This document shows, in pieces, positions 26,188-34,890 of a stretch of 64,000 nt of DNA. This stretch comes from Roseibium sp. MMSF_3544 (lineage in GTDB: Bacteria; Pseudomonadota; Alphaproteobacteria; Rhizobiales; Stappiaceae): the NCBI RefSeq assembly GCF_030732845.1, contig NZ_JASHKA010000005.1, forward strand, positions 124,001 through 188,000, read 5' to 3'. Position numbers and translations under genes: made by a program. The notes below the pieces were generated by a model. That model made no database searches. It had not been told where the DNA came from and saw only the letters and a program-made list of their open reading frames with translations. The stretch's first letter is position 1. Every line of letters begins with the position of its first letter.

Positions 26188-28959
26188 ATGGCAAAAGATT
26201 ACGAAAATAAGCAAGCTGATCTGCATGCGTCTGCAAACGACGCGGGCGCTAACAAGCCTGCGCTGGAAGATCCATTGCTGGAACTTGCCCGGATCGTCCA
26301 GAAGAACAAGGAAACGGGGACGAATGTGACCAGCGGACGGGTTGGAAACACAGACTATTTTGCAGGCTTGGATGATTTCGCGGCAGATGTCGACGGGCCG
26401 CCGAAACCCGAGCCGACACGCGTCGAGCCTTCCTTTGCTCCGCTCACGCCAGAACCCGAAATCACTGAACAGGATATTCCACCGCAGCCCCGGCCGCAGG
26501 CGCCAGTTATTGGTGAAATCGCAAATCAGTTCATCGCGCGCCCCCGTCAGTCGCAACTCGACGAAACTCCGCGCGGCGATGCTGGACAATCCGGTCTTGC
26601 GGAAGCAAAAGCACCAGGCAACGTATCGCCGCTTTGGCCCAAACTGAACGACCCTCAGCCTCGCGAGACTCCGGAACCGCATATTCCGGCACCGCAGATT
26701 CCAGAACCACAAGTTCCGGAACTGCAAAGTCCGGCGCCGCAAATTCCGGCACTGGACCCGGCACCGAAAGTGCAGCTTTCCACGTCTCCAGCCTTTCCGG
26801 TCGAAACCCCTGCACCGGCACCGGTACCTGCTGAAGCAATAAAACCGGCCCCAGCGCCCAGTGAGTCTTTGGTGAAGGCACCGGTGATCTCGAACAAGGC
26901 GCCCGGGCTGGCTCCCGACGTTGCACTTGATCTGGAGCAGAACCTGACTGCCGAGCTGGAAGATGAACTGATCGGCGCATTGCGGCAGTCAGTGGATGAG
27001 GACCTTGGCACCGAGGACCCAAGCGGTGCGTCGGAACCGGTTGAAAGCGACCCATTCGCGGAAATCACCGAGCCTGAAGAACCCGTTCAGACAACAAGCC
27101 CTACGGCGACCGATTCGTTTGCGGCAAATGACAGGTTCCACTTCGAAGCGCCGAGAAAAGCCTTTGAACTTCCTGGCAATGCGGCTGCGCCTCTCGATGC
27201 ACGGATCAAACCTGCACCGACGTCAACAGAAAGTCAGTTTCAGCCAGTTCGTCCGCGAGTTGAGCTGGAGCCGCGCCCAGAGACAGACGCGGATTTGTCT
27301 GTTGATAAGCAGCGCCCTGCCATTGATGAAAATGATCTGGTCGCTGCGTTGAACCCGGTGAAACCGGATCCGAAGCCGTACCCAGTGGCTGCACCGGCAA
27401 AGGAAAAGGAAAGTCCTGCCGGAATTGAAGCACTCTTTGCCGATCTGGACTTTCCGGACCCCGTTGACCGCTTACAAACTGAAACCAATGTCGACGACGC
27501 ATCGCCGGAGCCGGTAGAGCCGAAAGACTCGTTTGAACCAGATGAACCGGTCGAGACGGCGGACGACATCGACGATATGGCCTGGCCGGATGCGGTTGAA
27601 GCCGTGCCGCAAACGGAAGATGATGAGACGCCACCGCCGCCGGAGGGCTATGATCTTGATGCCGTCGCGCGTGCTATGCAGGAGAGCGATCCGACCCTGA
27701 ACGGTGCCGGCGTTTTGCCGCCGCACCCCACAGAAGAGCAGGCAGCGATACCCCAGGCAAGAGGGAGATCACGGCGTGGCCTTTATGTGACCGCTGGTGT
27801 GCTTGCCGTTGCAGCTTTGGGCGGTGCCGGGTTTTTCTTCTATGACGGCGACTCGGTGCAGGTGCCGAGCGGCCCGCCGCCGGTCATCAGCGGCCTGCAG
27901 GAACCTCTGAAAATCTATCCCGAATCGTCGCAACCTCCTGCAACGGATCAACAGCCGATCAAGTTGAATTATGATCGCGTCAACAGCACCGACGAAGCAG
28001 CGCCTGAGCGTCTGGTCGTGCCGGAAACACCGCAGCCTGTCGATTTGCCACCGGCGCCAGCAGGCGCGGAAGGCAACGCAGAGCTGGCACCGGGCGCACC
28101 CAAACGGGTAAGGACACTGGTGGTCCGCCCGGATGGAACGATCATAAACCAGGACAGCCCTGAGGCCGCCGCATCAGCGGCAACCGGCACCGAGCAACCT
28201 GTCCCGGATGCATCCGCCGCTCCAGCCCCAGCAACGATACCGACGGCAGCCGCACCCGCGATCTCGACGCCGACAGTGAGCGTGGAACCACCGCGCGTCG
28301 TTGAGACAACGCCTGTCGTCGCTGATCCCGCCCCAGCGGAAACTGTTGTTTCACCAGCGCCCGAAGCAACGCCGGCTCCGGTGGAAACGCAGATAGAAAC
28401 ACCGGCTGAAATTGCTTCCGCAGAACCGGCAGCGCCGACGACGCCGGCAATCGTCGCTGGGACAGAAGAACCGGTCGCGGCCGTGGCCGAGCCGGTGGAG
28501 GAGGTGGCAGCGCCTGCACCTGTTCCGACTGTCGTGCCCAGAAAGAAGCCGGCAGCGCCGGTACAAGTGGCAAGCGCACCCGCAGCGCAAGCGGCTCCAG
28601 CCGCAACGACGCAGCGCGACGGACCGCTCAACCTGACAAACACGGCGAACACACAAGCTGCGGCACCTGCAACGTCGAACACGACAAGCACCAGCGGATC
28701 GATTGCGTCCGGAACGTATATTGTTCAGGTGACCTCACAACGTTCAGCTGATGCTGCCAGCAGCGCATATAGCAGTTTGCAGCAGCGCTATCCGAGTGTT
28801 CTTGGAAACCGGAATGCTGTTATCGTTTCAGCCGATCTCGGCGATCGGGGTATCTTCTACCGTGCCCGGATACCGACCGCTTCGAGGGACGAAGCCAATT
28901 CGCTCTGTGAAAGCCTCAAAGGCGCAGGCGGCGATTGCTTCGTCCGACGCCAGCCCTGA
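26188..28959 (+). CDS. Large SPOR-domain membrane protein
   Basis: A 923-residue protein with a very long proline- and acid-rich cytoplasmic region (1-525), one transmembrane segment at about 531-550 (GLYVTAGVLAVAALGGAGFFFY), a low-complexity Pro/Ala/Thr periplasmic linker, and a C-terminal SPOR domain (about 845-923, GTYIVQVTSQRS to CFVRRQP). SPOR domains bind denuded septal peptidoglycan, so a role in division or envelope remodelling is expected. Residues 162-191 are built of six five-residue P-x-P/L-x-x units encoded by 15-bp repeats. Its place after argS is conserved in the order; no stem protein name can be assigned. Confidence 0.88.
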   Translation: MAKDYENKQADLHASANDAGANKPALEDPLLELARIVQKNKETGTNVTSGRVGNTDYFAGLDDFAADVDGPPKPEPTRVEPSFAPLTPEPEITEQDIPPQPRPQAPVIGEIANQFIARPRQSQLDETPRGDAGQSGLAEAKAPGNVSPLWPKLNDPQPRETPEPHIPAPQIPEPQVPELQSPAPQIPALDPAPKVQLSTSPAFPVETPAPAPVPAEAIKPAPAPSESLVKAPVISNKAPGLAPDVALDLEQNLTAELEDELIGALRQSVDEDLGTEDPSGASEPVESDPFAEITEPEEPVQTTSPTATDSFAANDRFHFEAPRKAFELPGNAAAPLDARIKPAPTSTESQFQPVRPRVELEPRPETDADLSVDKQRPAIDENDLVAALNPVKPDPKPYPVAAPAKEKESPAGIEALFADLDFPDPVDRLQTETNVDDASPEPVEPKDSFEPDEPVETADDIDDMAWPDAVEAVPQTEDDETPPPPEGYDLDAVARAMQESDPTLNGAGVLPPHPTEEQAAIPQARGRSRRGLYVTAGVLAVAALGGAGFFFYDGDSVQVPSGPPPVISGLQEPLKIYPESSQPPATDQQPIKLNYDRVNSTDEAAPERLVVPETPQPVDLPPAPAGAEGNAELAPGAPKRVRTLVVRPDGTIINQDSPEAAASAATGTEQPVPDASAAPAPATIPTAAAPAISTPTVSVEPPRVVETTPVVADPAPAETVVSPAPEATPAPVETQIETPAEIASAEPAAPTTPAIVAGTEEPVAAVAEPVEEVAAPAPVPTVVPRKKPAAPVQVASAPAAQAAPAATTQRDGPLNLTNTANTQAAAPATSNTTSTSGSIASGTYIVQVTSQRSADAASSAYSSLQQRYPSVLGNRNAVIVSADLGDRGIFYRARIPTASRDEANSLCESLKGAGGDCFVRRQP
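26671..26760 (+). repeat. Six tandem 15-bp coding repeats
   Basis: Within the SPOR-protein gene six consecutive 15-bp units encode PEPHI, PAPQI, PEPQV, PELQS, PAPQI and PALDP. The DNA units share CCG-GMA-CCG-CAN-RTT. Such in-frame repeats can change copy number by slippage without disrupting the frame. Confidence 0.75.
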
Positions 28960-28996
28960 CGGCACGCCGGCAAACAAACAAATATCGAAGAAATTG

Positions 28997-29019
28997 AAAG
29001 GCCGGTTTTCCCGGCCTTT
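28997..29019. terminator. Bidirectional terminator between SPOR gene and LysR gene
   Basis: A perfect 9-bp stem AAAGGCCGG/CCGGCCTTT with a 5-nt loop lies 38 nt after the SPOR gene and overlaps the last codon and stop of the convergent LysR gene. T-rich flanks exist in the rightward direction (CCTTTATT) and As/Ts on the other side, so it can serve both transcripts. Confidence 0.75.
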
Positions 29020-29935
29020 ATTCTGCTGCGGAAACGGCTTCGGTGTTGCCGCGTCCGGTCAGTCTGGGTGCCATGTTCTTGTAGATCCGGGCGATGGCAT
29101 CCATGGCAATCCTGACGGCAGGCTCGCGCCGAACATCCCTGTGCACGATGATATGTTCGGGATTTGTCAGGTCGTCGAGAGGCCCGGTGAGCGGGACAAG
29201 GTCCGGATGACTGTCCGCCATGAACACGGGAAGCAGTGCCAGGCCAGACCCTGAAACCGTCATGTTCAAGAGAGTGGTCATCGTATTGGTGCGTATCTTT
29301 GGCCGCACAATCTCTTTCGTTTCCATCCAGCGAACATGCGCGGGATACCAAAGATCGTCCGGTGCAAAGCCGAGCCAGTTGCAATCCGAATACCGCCGAT
29401 CGGTCAAAGCTGACGGGTGTTCAGTCACAAAGGTTCTCGACCCGTATACGCCATAAGCCAAATCGCCGAGCTTGCGTGCGATGAGCGTGTCGGTTTCAGG
29501 CAGACAGTTGCGGATCTGCAATTCAATCCCGCGGGTCTGATGGTCTGCATCGAGGTGGCTGGAAATAATCTCCAGCTCGACATCCCCCAAAAGGGCCGTG
29601 AGGTCTTCAATTCCATCGGTAAGAACCCGGGCACGCACTTCGTCGACGGCAACGCGCACAACTTTCAAAGCTGAGCCAGACAAGTCCGGCAGCACCCGGC
29701 TCGCGGCGTCCGCGTTCCGTCGCATGTCCGCAGCAAGCGGAATGAGACGCAAACCGGCTTCTGTCGGCTTGAGGCCGCTTGGTGTCCTGTCGAACAGCCG
29801 TGCACCAACCCGGTCTTCGAAACTTTTAAGCCGCCGGCTTAGTTGCGGCTGACTGAGGTTTAACGCCTTCGCCGCACCCGATAACGAGCGCATGCGCGCG
29901 GCCGCATCAATTAATTTGAGGTCGTCCCAGTTCAT
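29018..29935 (-). CDS. LysR-family transcriptional regulator
   Basis: A 305-residue LTTR with the N-terminal winged helix-turn-helix (MNWDDLKLIDAAARMRSLSGAAKALNLSQPQLSRRLKSFE, residues 1-40) and an effector-binding domain (about 90-295). It diverges from an EamA transporter gene with 132 nt between the starts, so it probably controls that transporter and itself. A palindrome ATGC-N6-GCAT at 29975-29988 in that interval is a candidate operator. The effector is unknown. The gene is part of an accessory patch inserted in a conserved housekeeping block. Confidence 0.9.
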   Translation of the reverse strand: MNWDDLKLIDAAARMRSLSGAAKALNLSQPQLSRRLKSFEDRVGARLFDRTPSGLKPTEAGLRLIPLAADMRRNADAASRVLPDLSGSALKVVRVAVDEVRARVLTDGIEDLTALLGDVELEIISSHLDADHQTRGIELQIRNCLPETDTLIARKLGDLAYGVYGSRTFVTEHPSALTDRRYSDCNWLGFAPDDLWYPAHVRWMETKEIVRPKIRTNTMTTLLNMTVSGSGLALLPVFMADSHPDLVPLTGPLDDLTNPEHIIVHRDVRREPAVRIAMDAIARIYKNMAPRLTGRGNTEAVSAAE

Positions 29936-30067
29936 GGGAGAGCTATACGAAAATACAGGAAGGCGATCAAGTGGATGCGTATCTGCATAGCCGTCATTGG
30001 AATTTTGCAGCTACTTCCGGCTCCAAATAACTGCTAGCCATTGGATCTCAGGAGCCCAGGAACCGCA

Positions 30068-30991
30068 ATGCCGCCGAATTCGATCTACATGCGCCGAGAA
30101 AACACCGTGCTCGCCTTTGCGCTTGCGCTTGCCGGAATGTCGGCATTCACACCCGTTTTCGCGGCAGGAAAAATTGCCGATGGTCTGTTGCCGGTTGCTG
30201 TTCTGGTCTGGCTGCGTTTCCTGGGCGGCGCTGTGACGATTGTCGGCTTCGGGACGATCCGCCGCACACCGATATTCAGGCGGCTCAGCCCGCTCTGGAA
30301 GCTGCATCTGATGCGTGCCTTTTGCGGTGTCGGAGGTCTCGCCTGCACAATCTACGCAGCCAGCATACTTCCATTGGCGGATGCAACGGCAATCGGCCTG
30401 ACCAAGGGGATCATTGCGATCGCACTGGCCGGCCTGATCCTCAAGGAATTGATCACAGGCCGTCATTGGATTGCCGGTCTCCTGTGCGTGATCGGTGCCT
30501 ATCTTGTCGTGCGCTCAACAGGGGCCGACGGCGGCGCGTCTCAGCTTGCCCTGGACGGCGTCCTGGCAGCGCTGCTGGCAGCTGTGTTCATGGCCTGTGA
30601 AGCCCTGATCATGCGCTATATCGCACAACGCGAAGACACGGTCACGATCCTTGCTTATGTGAACGTCTTTGCCTCGGTCCTGCTGACCGTTCCGGTTCTC
30701 TGGATCATCAGCGTTCAAGATATCCCGTGGAGCAGCCTTGCGGCATTTGCGTGGCTAGGGCCACTGGCGATTGTTGGCCAATCGCTCAACATATCAGCTT
30801 ACCGGCGCGCCGGTGCTGCAACTCTGGCACCGGTTTATTACGGCAGCGTCGTGCTTTCGGCGATCTTCGCTTATGCCGTATGGGGCGAGATCCCGACACC
30901 GCTGGCCGCGCTCGGTGCCTGCCTCATTATCCTCGGTGGCCTGGTACTGACACTCCCAATACCTTTCAGACGTGCGCGAAAAGTTTCCTGA
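30068..30991 (+). CDS. DMT-superfamily (EamA) transporter
   Basis: A 307-residue inner-membrane protein with ten predicted transmembrane helices in two EamA halves (first about 12-140, second about 155-300). DMT carriers of this type export or import small metabolites such as amino acids or nucleotide-sugars. The ATG at 30068 is preceded by CCAGGAACC, better than an in-frame TTG at 30041. It is divergent from the LysR gene, which suggests regulated expression. The substrate cannot be told from sequence. Confidence 0.88.
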   Translation: MPPNSIYMRRENTVLAFALALAGMSAFTPVFAAGKIADGLLPVAVLVWLRFLGGAVTIVGFGTIRRTPIFRRLSPLWKLHLMRAFCGVGGLACTIYAASILPLADATAIGLTKGIIAIALAGLILKELITGRHWIAGLLCVIGAYLVVRSTGADGGASQLALDGVLAALLAAVFMACEALIMRYIAQREDTVTILAYVNVFASVLLTVPVLWIISVQDIPWSSLAAFAWLGPLAIVGQSLNISAYRRAGAATLAPVYYGSVVLSAIFAYAVWGEIPTPLAALGACLIILGGLVLTLPIPFRRARKVS

Positions 30992-31003
30992 TCCTATCCG
31001 CAG

Positions 31004-32020
31004 TCATCCGTTCAGCAGCCGGTTAGCCAGGAATGGCAGGCTTTCGTCCAACCGGTAGTCGATGGACGAATGGTTGTCGTTGAACTCCCGATAGACGTGA
31101 TCAACTCCGGCAGCGTCGAGTTTTCTGTTCAGTTGGCGCGCGCCGTAAACGAGATTGTACTGATCAACGGAACCGCACTCGATCCAAAGTCCTTTCAACG
31201 AGGCGAGGGCCTCATGGTACTGGTCAACGATCCGGACGGGATCCCACGCGAGCCAGGCGGCCCAGCGCTCCTCGATGAGTTCACAAGTTTCCAGGTCGAC
31301 CGGCAGTCTGATGCCGCAAAAGACTTCAGGGTCAGGATCCGGATCGTAGGTTGCCGCCATGGCAAAAGTCATGAGATCATGGAGCGAATTGCCCGGATAT
31401 TTGGGACCTTGCTCGAAGTCGGTCACGAAAGCCTCGATCGATCCCGCCTTTGCGATGGCGCGCAAGGCACTCGGCATTTCAGGCAGGTAGCACAGCTCGA
31501 AGGCCATGTCGCCGGAATGGCAGGCCGCCGCCGACCAGACGTCAGCGTGCTGCATGGCATGAACAATCGCGCCATAGCCACCTGAGGATTTTCCAAAAAT
31601 TGCCCTCAGTCCCGGACCGCCGCATTTGAACCGGCCTTCAACCTCTTCCAGCATCTCGGTCGTAAGCCATGTCGCCCAGGGGCCCATGACCTGACTGTCG
31701 ATATACTGGTTTCCCCCAAGGCGCGTGAAACAGTCCGGAAATGCGACGACGACCGGCGGCAACTCGCCGTCGTGAATGAGACGGTCCAGGCGCTCGGGCA
31801 CGTTTTCTCCGAAATTCTTCCAGTTGACATGGGCCGGACCGCCTGCGGTAAACCCGACGATATCGACCAGAAGGGGCAATCCGCTGCCGTCATGGCCGTT
31901 GGGCGTATAAACCACGATCTCGCGTGTCGCCGTGTCGCCCAGGCGGTTCTGACCGAGAATTTCGGAGCGGTGCGATATCCGGTGGAGTTCGCCTGCGGGA
32001 ATGTCGAGACGTGCGCGCAT
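31004..32020 (-). CDS. Alpha/beta hydrolase, enterochelin-esterase/esterase D-like
   Basis: A 338-residue alpha/beta hydrolase without a signal peptide. It carries REIVVYTPNGHDGSGLPLLVDIVGF at the start, a nucleophile elbow GKSSGGYGA (about residue 143), an acid in the IECGSVDQYN region, and a terminal histidine in NDNHSSIDYRL. This order resembles the esterase D/Fes family that cleaves siderophore or carboxylic esters. No siderophore genes are nearby, so the substrate is unresolved. It converges with the DMT transporter gene, with only 12 nt between stops. Confidence 0.8.
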   Translation of the reverse strand: MRARLDIPAGELHRISHRSEILGQNRLGDTATREIVVYTPNGHDGSGLPLLVDIVGFTAGGPAHVNWKNFGENVPERLDRLIHDGELPPVVVAFPDCFTRLGGNQYIDSQVMGPWATWLTTEMLEEVEGRFKCGGPGLRAIFGKSSGGYGAIVHAMQHADVWSAAACHSGDMAFELCYLPEMPSALRAIAKAGSIEAFVTDFEQGPKYPGNSLHDLMTFAMAATYDPDPDPEVFCGIRLPVDLETCELIEERWAAWLAWDPVRIVDQYHEALASLKGLWIECGSVDQYNLVYGARQLNRKLDAAGVDHVYREFNDNHSSIDYRLDESLPFLANRLLNG

Positions 32021-32060
32021 GGATGCCTCCTAGGTCAGCCTGCCTGATGTCCGAGGGATG

Positions 32061-32213
32061 TCAGTAAAAGACGTTAGATGGAATGTAGCCGTTCTGCATC
32101 GGGTCTTCCAGAATTCCCAGAAGGATGAACATTTCTCTCGCTTCCGGTCCGACCCACACGAAGACCAGAAGGAACGTGCAGGCCAGTACGAGAGTGTGTT
32201 TTGCCAGGTTCAT
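32061..32213 (-). CDS. Putative 50-residue single-span membrane protein
   Basis: A short frame not long enough for most gene finders encodes MNLAKHTLVLACTFLLVFVW and ends ...NGYIPSNVFY. It has a basic N terminus followed by one strongly hydrophobic segment (about residues 7-22) and a short polar tail with PEAREMF and EDPMQN. The ATG is preceded by GGAG at 9 nt. It lies upstream of the esterase gene on the same strand (40 nt apart) and divergent from nagZ. I know no family for it; the combination of start, ribosome site and hydrophobic profile makes a real gene likely but unproven. Confidence 0.45.
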   Translation of the reverse strand: MNLAKHTLVLACTFLLVFVWVGPEAREMFILLGILEDPMQNGYIPSNVFY

Positions 32214-32322
32214 TGCCGAGCGCTCCGATCATGAGTGCCTAGATTGCAAGTTCAGGGGATCGGCGCAAGTCTGGTGCCCGGCTTTCTTGACGGGTTCGGA
32301 GTGGCCCGCTAATCCGGAAGAC

Positions 32323-33342
32323 ATGACCAAAGCCTTTGTTTCCGGCTGTGCCGGTCCGATTCTGACAGACGACGAAATCGCCTTCTTCAGAGAGGCCGAT
32401 CCCTGGGGCCTGATCCTGTTTGCCAGAAACGTCGAAACGCCCGATCAGCTCAAATCGCTGACGGCATCGTTCCGTGAAGCGGTCGGAAGGGAAAACGCCC
32501 CGGTGCTTGTCGACCAGGAAGGCGGGCGGGTACAGCGCTTAAAGCCACCCAATTGGGTGAAATACCCCGCGCCAAAGCTTTATGGTGACCTTTATGCAAG
32601 CAATCCGGAAGCGGGTGTGCGTGCAGCCAGACTTGGCGCCCAGCTTATCGCCAATGATCTTTTCGAAGTGGGAATAACAATCGACTGTTTGCCCTGCCTG
32701 GATATCCGGTTTTCCGATACCGTCGACGCGATTGGTGATCGGGCGATTTCGGGTGATCCGGATGTTGTGATCCGCCTCGGTCAGGCCATGATCGAGGGCG
32801 CGGTGGCTGGTGGCGTTCTTCCGGTGATCAAACATATTCCAGGCCACGGCAGGGCCAAGGTGGACAGCCATTTTGAGCTGCCGCGCGTCGATGCCCCTCT
32901 TTCAGAGATGAAAGACGTGGATTTCCGCCCTTTCAAGGCACTTTCCCACGTGTCATTGGGGATGACAGCCCATATTGTGTATGAAGGGATCGATCCGGAG
33001 ACGGCCGGTACGCAAAGCGCCACTATTGTTCAGGAGGTCATCCGAAAGGAAATCGGCTTTGACGGGTGCCTGATGAGCGATGATATTTCGATGAAGGCGC
33101 TTGGCGAGACGTATTTTGAACGCTCAAGGAAGATCATTGAGGCCGGGTGTGACATCGTCCTGCATTGCAACGGCGACATGAATGAGATGGCCGCCGTTGC
33201 CGAGGCGGTTCCGGAGCTGGCAGGTGTATCCGCGATCAGGTGCGCTGACGCTCTGAAGGGTTGGAAAGCACCGGAACCCGGATTTGACAAAAGCGTTGCC
33301 TGGGACGAATTTCGCGCACTAACCGGGGTGCATGGCGTGTAA
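32323..33342 (+). CDS. nagZ: Beta-N-acetylhexosaminidase NagZ
   Basis: NagZ is a cytoplasmic family GH3 enzyme that removes GlcNAc from 1,6-anhydro-muropeptides during peptidoglycan recycling. The 339-residue protein shows VDQEGGRVQRL, the signature KHIPGHGRAKVDSH (catalytic His-Asp loop), and the nucleophile Asp in CLMSDDISMKAL. The frame is open to 32125, but that extension overlaps the small divergent frame and lacks family character; MTKAFVSGCAG at 32323 is the true beginning. It heads the nagZ-scpA-scpB-ABC operon. Confidence 0.95.
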   Translation: MTKAFVSGCAGPILTDDEIAFFREADPWGLILFARNVETPDQLKSLTASFREAVGRENAPVLVDQEGGRVQRLKPPNWVKYPAPKLYGDLYASNPEAGVRAARLGAQLIANDLFEVGITIDCLPCLDIRFSDTVDAIGDRAISGDPDVVIRLGQAMIEGAVAGGVLPVIKHIPGHGRAKVDSHFELPRVDAPLSEMKDVDFRPFKALSHVSLGMTAHIVYEGIDPETAGTQSATIVQEVIRKEIGFDGCLMSDDISMKALGETYFERSRKIIEAGCDIVLHCNGDMNEMAAVAEAVPELAGVSAIRCADALKGWKAPEPGFDKSVAWDEFRALTGVHGV

Positions 33343-33353
33343 CCGGAGCTGGA

Positions 33354-34193
33354 ATGGCAGAATTGGAAACCCAGAGACAGATTGCCGAGGATGGATCGTT
33401 TGACCTCCTGAGCTCCGTCAATTCTGTAGAGCAGCGCGCGACTTCGGATCCTCAACTCGTTGTCGATGTGGATGGCTTCGAAGGGCCGCTGGATTTGCTG
33501 CTCGGTCTTGCACGCACGCAAAAAGTGGACCTGGCGCGAATATCAATCCTCGACCTTGTTGAGCAATATCTCGAATTTGTCGCCGAAGCGCGGCGCATGC
33601 GGCTGGAGCTGGCAGCAGACTATCTTGTGATGGCGGCCTGGCTGGCATTTCTGAAGTCGAAGCTGCTGCTGCCGGAACAAAAGGATGAGGACGAACCGAC
33701 GGGTGAGGAGCTTGCAGCAGCCCTTGCATTCAGACTGCGCCGTCTTGAGGCAATGCGTGAAGTGTCCGGCAAGCTGTTGAACAGGAACCGCCAGGGACGC
33801 GAGGTTTTTCATCGCGGTGCCCCGGAAACCATGTCCGTTCAGCACAAGAGTATCTGGGAAGCCTCTATCTACGATCTTTTGTCTGCCTATGCGACGCAAC
33901 GTCAGAGACAGTCTGTCACATCGGTTCGGGTCCTAAAGAGGACCGTATGGTCCCTACAGGAGGCGCGCGAGCTTTTGACCAAGCTTGTTGGCCGTGTCAG
34001 TGAGTGGGCACCTCTCAACGCCTATCTGCGTGACTATCTCTACGACAACAAGGACTGGGCGACCGTGGTCGCCAGCTCGTTTTCCGCAAGCCTGGAAATG
34101 GTCAGGGAAGGGCAGGTGGAGATCCGCCAGGGAGAGGCGTTCTCGCCAGTCTATATACGCTCGATCGTAAAGGATGCGGACGATGACGTCTGA
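33354..34193 (+). CDS. scpA: Segregation and condensation protein A
   Basis: ScpA is the kleisin subunit of the SMC-ScpAB condensin. The 279-residue protein has the typical start of the kleisin domain (DGFEGPLDLLLGLARTQKVDLARISILDLVEQYL), the helical ADYLVMAAWLAFLKSKLLLPE and the C-terminal winged helix (VEIRQGEAFSPVYIR). The first 40 residues are a polar extension. It begins 11 nt after nagZ and overlaps scpB by 11 nt, indicating coupled translation. Confidence 0.95.
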   Translation: MAELETQRQIAEDGSFDLLSSVNSVEQRATSDPQLVVDVDGFEGPLDLLLGLARTQKVDLARISILDLVEQYLEFVAEARRMRLELAADYLVMAAWLAFLKSKLLLPEQKDEDEPTGEELAAALAFRLRRLEAMREVSGKLLNRNRQGREVFHRGAPETMSVQHKSIWEASIYDLLSAYATQRQRQSVTSVRVLKRTVWSLQEARELLTKLVGRVSEWAPLNAYLRDYLYDNKDWATVVASSFSASLEMVREGQVEIRQGEAFSPVYIRSIVKDADDDV

Positions 34194-34890
34194 GCCCGAA
34201 CGAGACGACGAAACCGTTGTGTTGAAGGCCGGCTCGTCCGAAGCAATCAATGATCTTTCTGGCTTACGAATGGTCGAAGCCCTGCTATTCGCGTCGTCTG
34301 ATCCCTTGTCGCTCGAAGAGCTTACGCTGCGCGTGCCGGAGGGGACCGATGTCCTCGGACTTCTGGAGCAGTTGCAAAAACTCTATGCGCCGCGGGGCGT
34401 CAATCTCGTCAGGGTCGCAGGCAAGTGGTGTTTCAGGACGGCGGAAGATCTTGCCTATCTGATGCACCGCAATGTCGAAGAGCAGCGCAAACTGTCGCGC
34501 GCGGCTTTGGAGACACTCGCAATCATCGCGTATCACCAACCCGTTACGCGCGCCGAGATCGAGGAAATTCGGGGCGTTTCGACGTCCAAGGGCACACTGG
34601 ATGTGTTGCTGGAGACCACCTGGATCCGCATGCGAGGACGCCGCCGGACCCCCGGGCGTCCTGTTACCTATGGCACCAGCGAGCAGTTCCTGGTTCATTT
34701 CGGCCTGGAAAGCGTCAAGGATCTGCCGGGTCTTGAAGAGTTGAAAGGGGCCGGATTGCTGGACAGCGCGGTCCCGGCTTCGTTTGCAGTTCCGACACCC
34801 AATGACGATGTGACTTTGACCGAAGACGAAGATCCTTTAGAAGACGGGTCTCTCTTTGGTGAAGATGCGGATGACCCCGCAGGAGCTTGA
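34183..34890 (+). CDS. scpB: Segregation and condensation protein B
   Basis: ScpB is the winged-helix partner of ScpA in the condensin complex. The 235-residue protein has the two wHTH units (MVEALLFASSDPLSLEELTLRV; LSRAALETLAIIAYHQPVTRAEIEEIRG) and the closing YGTSEQFLVHFGLESVKDLP. The tail is acidic. ATG 34183 has AGGA at 8 nt and is preferred over ATG 34174. Its stop overlaps the start of the next ABC gene in a TGATG junction, so that gene is translationally coupled to it. Confidence 0.94.
   Translation: MTSEPERDDETVVLKAGSSEAINDLSGLRMVEALLFASSDPLSLEELTLRVPEGTDVLGLLEQLQKLYAPRGVNLVRVAGKWCFRTAEDLAYLMHRNVEEQRKLSRAALETLAIIAYHQPVTRAEIEEIRGVSTSKGTLDVLLETTWIRMRGRRRTPGRPVTYGTSEQFLVHFGLESVKDLPGLEELKGAGLLDSAVPASFAVPTPNDDVTLTEDEDPLEDGSLFGEDADDPAGA

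Noticed and set aside
27969..28691. A 240-codon minus-strand frame rich in Ala, Gly, Ser and Thr
   Set aside because: It mirrors the low-complexity Pro/Ala linker of the SPOR protein and is a compositional artefact.
32125..32322. N-terminal extension of NagZ by 66 residues
   Set aside because: The extension has no similarity to NagZ and overlaps the promoter and the small divergent frame; the conserved start is at 32323.
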